From contig PLMF01000201.1 of NCBI GenBank assembly GCA_003142355.1, positions 1-8,454 on the forward strand: a DNA stretch of 8,454 bases, in the 5' to 3' direction. A program made the translations under genes and the position numbers. This DNA is from Bryobacterales bacterium. Lineage in GTDB: Bacteria > Acidobacteriota > Terriglobia > Bryobacterales > Bryobacteraceae. The notes beneath the pieces are model-generated. The model was not told where the DNA came from and ran no database searches. It was given only the letters and a program-made list of their open reading frames with translations. Position 1 is the first letter of the stretch; each line of letters opens with the position of its first letter. Shown piece after piece: positions 5,971 to 8,454 of this stretch.

Positions 5971-6047
5971 CGCGAGGGACGGTCCGGCCGCACCAGACAT
6001 CACGCCTGTTCCTGGGGATCAACCACGGCCAAACCGGCCTTGAGCGC
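5971..6047. repeat. Copy B of the ~78-bp duplicated segment
   Basis: This segment holds the last codons of the vapC at 6000 and about 30 bases beyond it, and is about 91% identical by hand count to 4916-4994. It contains the palindrome GGACGGTCC, also present in the other copy. Its left end is where homology to the nucleotidyltransferase remnant begins, which marks a rearrangement junction. Confidence 0.75.
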
Positions 6048-6452
6048 CGCTGACTTCAACTCCTGATCGGACGTGACCAAGGCGAACTCGCCGGCCTCAA
6101 GCGCGAGCTGCTCCTTGAAGAAGATAGCCGAGGCGAGCTGTGCGCAATCCGCACCACGCAATGCATGCGTCCTCGCCACGTCCAAGGATCGCTCGACTAT
6201 GTCCGGCGTCAGGTCCACTTGGAACAGGCCCTTCCAGTCTTCAAGAAGGTCAATCTCAATCTGCTGAAAGCGACCCGCATCAATTGCACCCGCAGTTCGC
6301 TTTCTTGCGCATGTCGCCGTTACCTCAATCAGGCCCAGCGTCGAGGCTCCCATCAGAATTCCTTGTTCGAACTGCTGATTGATCTACCCACTCCCAGCTT
6401 CCTGGAAGTACCGCTTCACCCACGCGCTGGCGTCGACGTAGAAGAGTGTCAT
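6000..6452 (-). pseudogene. vapC: VapC-family PIN toxin with internal TAG at codon 23
   Basis: Reading from ATG at 6452 gives MTLFYVDASAWVKRYFQEAG, a textbook VapC N-terminus, then TAG at 6386-6384, then the rest of the PIN domain in the same frame to the stop at 6000. With the TAG read through, the protein would have 150 residues and all four acidic positions: D7, E43 (STLGLIEV), D102 (RGADCAQLA) and D129 (VTSDQEL). One base change from TGG to TAG explains the interruption. A start at ATG 6353 would make 117 residues lacking D7, so a shortened product should be inactive. The ATG overlaps the antitoxin stop as ATGA. The rest is undamaged, so the mutation is probably recent. The alternatives are a base-calling error or read-through by a suppressor tRNA. 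Confidence 0.85.
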
Positions 6453-6715
6453 CGGCGATCACGGATCAGAAGCTCAGATGCAGGGATTCCCGGACATGTG
6501 ATGGGCTTGACCTTCCGGAACGGCGGTGCATTCGGATCGGGAGGGTGGATGCCCGGGCGTCCTGCCGCCCGTCTGATCAACTCCTCACGTGTGAGCTCTG
6601 GCCGCTCCTTGACGCCAGTCGTTTTCGTCGACCTGAGCAACTCCAGGACCCGCCCGGCGTCCTCTTCGGAGAGCCGCTCAACCTCCTGAACCAAGATTTC
6701 CTTTACCGAGGCCAT
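6449..6715 (-). CDS. vapB: VapB-type antitoxin
   Basis: The 88-residue product starts at ATG 6715, with GGGAAGGA upstream at a spacing of about six bases. The N-terminal helices (MASVKEILVQEVERLSEEDAG and GRVLELLRS) resemble the 'V-K-x-x-L-x-x-E-I-x-x-L' start common to small VapB-like antitoxins. The C-terminus PGIPASELLIRDRR matches the 'ASELLIEDRR' tail typical of antitoxins of this PIN-toxin group. A Pro-rich linker (RPGIHPPDPNAPPFRKVKPI, about 53-72) joins them. The frame continues upstream without a stop to 6982, but that part is not protein-like. Its toxin is interrupted by a TAG, so this antitoxin may now be free, able to repress its own promoter and perhaps to counter related toxins. 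Confidence 0.8.
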   Translation of the reverse strand: MASVKEILVQEVERLSEEDAGRVLELLRSTKTTGVKERPELTREELIRRAAGRPGIHPPDPNAPPFRKVKPITCPGIPASELLIRDRR

Positions 6716-7011
6716 GGTGTGTCCTTCCCTTCTGGCGGCCAACGAACATTCGACCGCACCATCTCCAGTCTGCCACAGCCTCGCCGGAGCGCGGCTCCCG
6801 GCGCCGGCCTCCAGTTCCGATGCCTTGCGTATCGACCTGCTACCCGCGGCCGCCCGCCGGCCCCGAAACATGGATAGAGCAGACTGCCGAACGACGTTCC
6901 ACCTCCTGGACAGTCGAGGCCACTTTGCTGCGCATGAGTGCATGGATTCCGTCGCTGGCGCCACCCGTCGACAACCCGTCAACTAGCCATGCCGCACCTG
7001 AGTTAGTCAGG
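6716..7011. other. Non-coding interval upstream of vapB
   Basis: No gene is supported in this stretch. Long frames exist on both strands but have protein sequence of poor quality. The only structure I see is the inverted repeat ACCTGA-GTTAG-TCAGGT (6996-7012) at its right end, next to the direct repeats. Confidence 0.4.
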
Positions 7012-7012
7012 T
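6996..7012. repeat. Inverted repeat ACCTGA-N5-TCAGGT
   Basis: Six-base arms pair perfectly around GTTAG. The last base is the first base of the direct repeat at 7012. No T-run follows on either strand, so it is not an obvious intrinsic terminator; it could be a protein-binding site. Confidence 0.4.
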
Positions 7013-7067
7013 ACTCCGCCTTTTGCCAGTAGTTACTCCTCTATTCCGCCTTTCGCCAGTAGTTACT
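7012..7067. repeat. Two 26-bp direct repeats, period 30
   Basis: Copies at 7012-7037 and 7042-7067 share 24 of 26 bases, with the core TTTYGCCAGTAGTTACT, and are separated by four bases. They are the clearest repeat in the gene-free gap before gmd. Close tandem sites of this size are typical of transposase-binding repeats inside the ends of some insertion sequences (for example the IS21 family), but no transposase gene is present. A regulator site for gmd is the other option. Confidence 0.6.
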
Positions 7068-7140
7068 AGCTCCGGCAAACGGAATTGGGGGAACTGGTAG
7101 TCGCTGCGAAGAGAATGGCGCAATCTGGACCGGTCCCAAA

Positions 7141-8172
7141 ATGAAGAAAGCCCTAATTACTGGTATCACAGGCCAGGACGGAAGCTACCTCGCCGAGTAC
7201 CTGCTGAGTCTCGGATACCAGGTGCACGGTCTGGTCCGCCGTGTCGCGCTTGAGGAGCCCGAACGCAGGCTGGGGCGCATCAGCCATATCCTCGAGAGAA
7301 TCACGCTCCACCCGGCGAGCATCGAAAGCTACCCCAGCCTGTTTAGTATTCTCGCCCGGCACGAGTTCAACGAGTGCTATCATCTGGCGGCTCAGAGCTT
7401 TGTCGCGGAAAGCTTCGCTGATGGCTTCTCCACTATGACCACAAACATCGACGGTACTCACTACATGCTTGCTGCGCTACGCGAGCTCCAGCCGCGATGC
7501 AGATTCTATTTTGCGGGATCGAGTGAGATGTTTGGTAAAGTTCGCGAAGTGCCGCAACGAGAGACCACCCCGTTCCACCCCCGTAGCCCGTATGGGATCA
7601 GCAAGGTAGCCGGTTTTTATCTCACGATGAATTACCGCGAGGCCTACGGCATGTTCTGCTGTAATGGCATGCTATTCAATCACGAGGGTCCGCGCCGAGG
7701 ATTTGAGTTTGTCACGCGCAAGATCACTAGCGGAGTCGCTAGAATCAAGCTTGGCCTCTCGAAAGGCCTCCAGATCGGAAATATGGAGGCCAAGCGCGAC
7801 TGGGGCCACGCCGCCGATTATGTCCGCGCCATGCATTTGATGCTGCAGCAGCCGAACCCCGATGATTATGTCGTGGCAACGGGTGAAACCCACTCGGTCC
7901 GTGAGTTCTGCGAACTCGCTTTCACAAGAGTTGGATTGGATTACCGTGAGTTCGTCACGTCCGACGAGCAGTTCTTTCGTCCAGCGGAGGTCGACCTGTT
8001 GATCGGGGATGCTACGAAGGCACGGGCCGTCCTGGGTTGGACGCCTCAGTATACGTTTCGGCAACTGGTCGAAGAAATGGTGGATGCTGATCTTCAGTGC
8101 CTTACGGCCTCAGGGCCAGTTAGATCTGCGGAAGCAGTGCTCTCGAAAGCTCATGAACTTTCCACAGGTTAA
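7141..8172 (+). CDS. gmd: GDP-mannose 4,6-dehydratase
   Basis: The 343-residue enzyme is a complete member of the extended short-chain dehydrogenase family. It converts GDP-D-mannose to GDP-4-keto-6-deoxy-D-mannose in the cytoplasm, the precursor of GDP-fucose, GDP-rhamnose and related sugars for surface polysaccharide. Visible landmarks are the Rossmann motif GITGQDGSYL (8-17), Arg33/Arg34 for the NADP phosphate, the catalytic SSE (127-129) in AGSSEMFG, Tyr151 and Lys155 (SPYGISK), the family block FNHEGPRRGFEFVTRKIT (179-196), AKRDWGHAADYVRAM (217-231), and VVATGETHSVREF (244-256). The spacing of S127, E129, Y151 and K155 equals that of the E. coli enzyme's T132, E134, Y156 and K160. The length is normal. 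No strong Shine-Dalgarno precedes ATG 7141, so expression may be low or the message leader short. A reductase or epimerase partner (fcl, rmd) probably lies past the right edge. Confidence 0.95.
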   Translation: MKKALITGITGQDGSYLAEYLLSLGYQVHGLVRRVALEEPERRLGRISHILERITLHPASIESYPSLFSILARHEFNECYHLAAQSFVAESFADGFSTMTTNIDGTHYMLAALRELQPRCRFYFAGSSEMFGKVREVPQRETTPFHPRSPYGISKVAGFYLTMNYREAYGMFCCNGMLFNHEGPRRGFEFVTRKITSGVARIKLGLSKGLQIGNMEAKRDWGHAADYVRAMHLMLQQPNPDDYVVATGETHSVREFCELAFTRVGLDYREFVTSDEQFFRPAEVDLLIGDATKARAVLGWTPQYTFRQLVEEMVDADLQCLTASGPVRSAEAVLSKAHELSTG

Positions 8173-8454
8173 GCGGGTCAACATTCAAGCCACCGGGGGC
8201 GATCCCGACCGCTAACACGCTCACGCGGCGGCGGGCCGACTTGGGGCTAATGTTCAATGTCGACAGGCTACAGATCCTACATTCCAACACAAGGATCCCC
8301 TGCTGCAGCCGACGTTGCGCACACGTCTCCCGGAAGGGCATCTGGCCGTACTTCGTAGGTTCTGCGGCCGACCAATACGGAACTGGGGGACCCTAAATTC
8401 GGTTCCTGTCCCAGAAGTGTAATTGACGATAAGCACTTTCGCAGCAATGAGTTG
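8173..8454. other. Gap after gmd with no recognised gene
   Basis: I see no convincing gene in these 282 bases. An imperfect stem (CTGGGGGAC at 8383-8391 against GTCCCAG at 8408-8414) is present but has no T-run, so I do not call a terminator. ATG at 8447 could open a gene beyond the right edge, without a clear ribosome binding site. Confidence 0.35.

Noticed and set aside
6716..6982. N-terminal extension of the VapB antitoxin
   Set aside because: The frame is open, but the residues are Arg/Ala/Ser-rich without structure, and the internal ATG at 6715 has the ribosome binding site.
7012..7067. CRISPR array
   Set aside because: There are only two units with a 4-base gap, so no spacers exist.
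7079..8392. Shared motif ACGGAAYTGGGGGAMC at 7079-7094 and 8377-8392, upstream of gmd and of a possible start at 8447
   Set aside because: Fourteen of 16 matching bases are expected several times by chance in a window of this size; position alone is not enough.
8254..8436. Minus-strand open frame of 60 codons after gmd
   Set aside because: No ribosome binding site, no recognisable sequence, and no neighbour that would explain it.

Overview
The window reads as the edge of a bacterial genomic island. The DNA is GC-rich with dense minus-strand coding, overlapping stop/start codons and several PIN-domain toxin-antitoxin loci. This suits a soil-type, high-GC Gram-negative such as an Acidobacteriota member, but the taxonomic guess is weak because nothing here is a phylogenetic marker.

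Region 1 (about 1-4443, minus strand) is a compact operon that looks phage- or ICE-derived. In transcription order it holds: a hypothetical protein with a C-terminal Cys/His cluster (4249-3428); a possible 58-codon gene (3358-3182); a small sigma-70-like factor (3185-2655); a ParB-like protein with a helix-turn-helix (2658-1798); a second ParB-fold-like protein with a DGLQR signature (1801-740); and a RecB/Cas4-like PD-(D/E)XK nuclease (743 to beyond the left edge). Most junctions are 4-base GTGA/ATGA overlaps, so the proteins are probably made together. A good minus-strand promoter (4415-4443) sits about 166 bases upstream of the first start.

Region 2 (about 4444-6715) is a cluster of toxin-antitoxin parts in different states of repair. 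It begins with a plus-strand Phd/YefM-like antitoxin gene with its own promoter and no adjacent toxin. Next is a fragment of a vapC 3' end (4916-4994), then an intact antitoxin plus PIN-toxin pair (5767-5040). The catalytic core of a MNT-type nucleotidyltransferase follows, stranded in frame upstream of that antitoxin. Last is a vapBC pair (6715-6000) in which vapC carries one in-frame TAG at codon 23. About 78 bp at the end of this vapC is duplicated as the fragment at 4916, which records a past rearrangement.

Region 3 (about 6716-7140) has no convincing gene. It holds a small inverted repeat and two near-identical 26-bp direct repeats, possibly the remains of an insertion-sequence end. Region 4 (7141-8454) carries a complete GDP-mannose 4,6-dehydratase gene on the plus strand, probably the start of a surface-polysaccharide locus, then about 280 bp with no recognised gene.

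The strongest candidate for an undescribed system is the sigma/ParB/ParB-like/nuclease operon facing an orphan Phd-like regulator across a divergent promoter region. Its function is not known from the sequence; replication or maintenance of an integrated element, or defence, are both possible.
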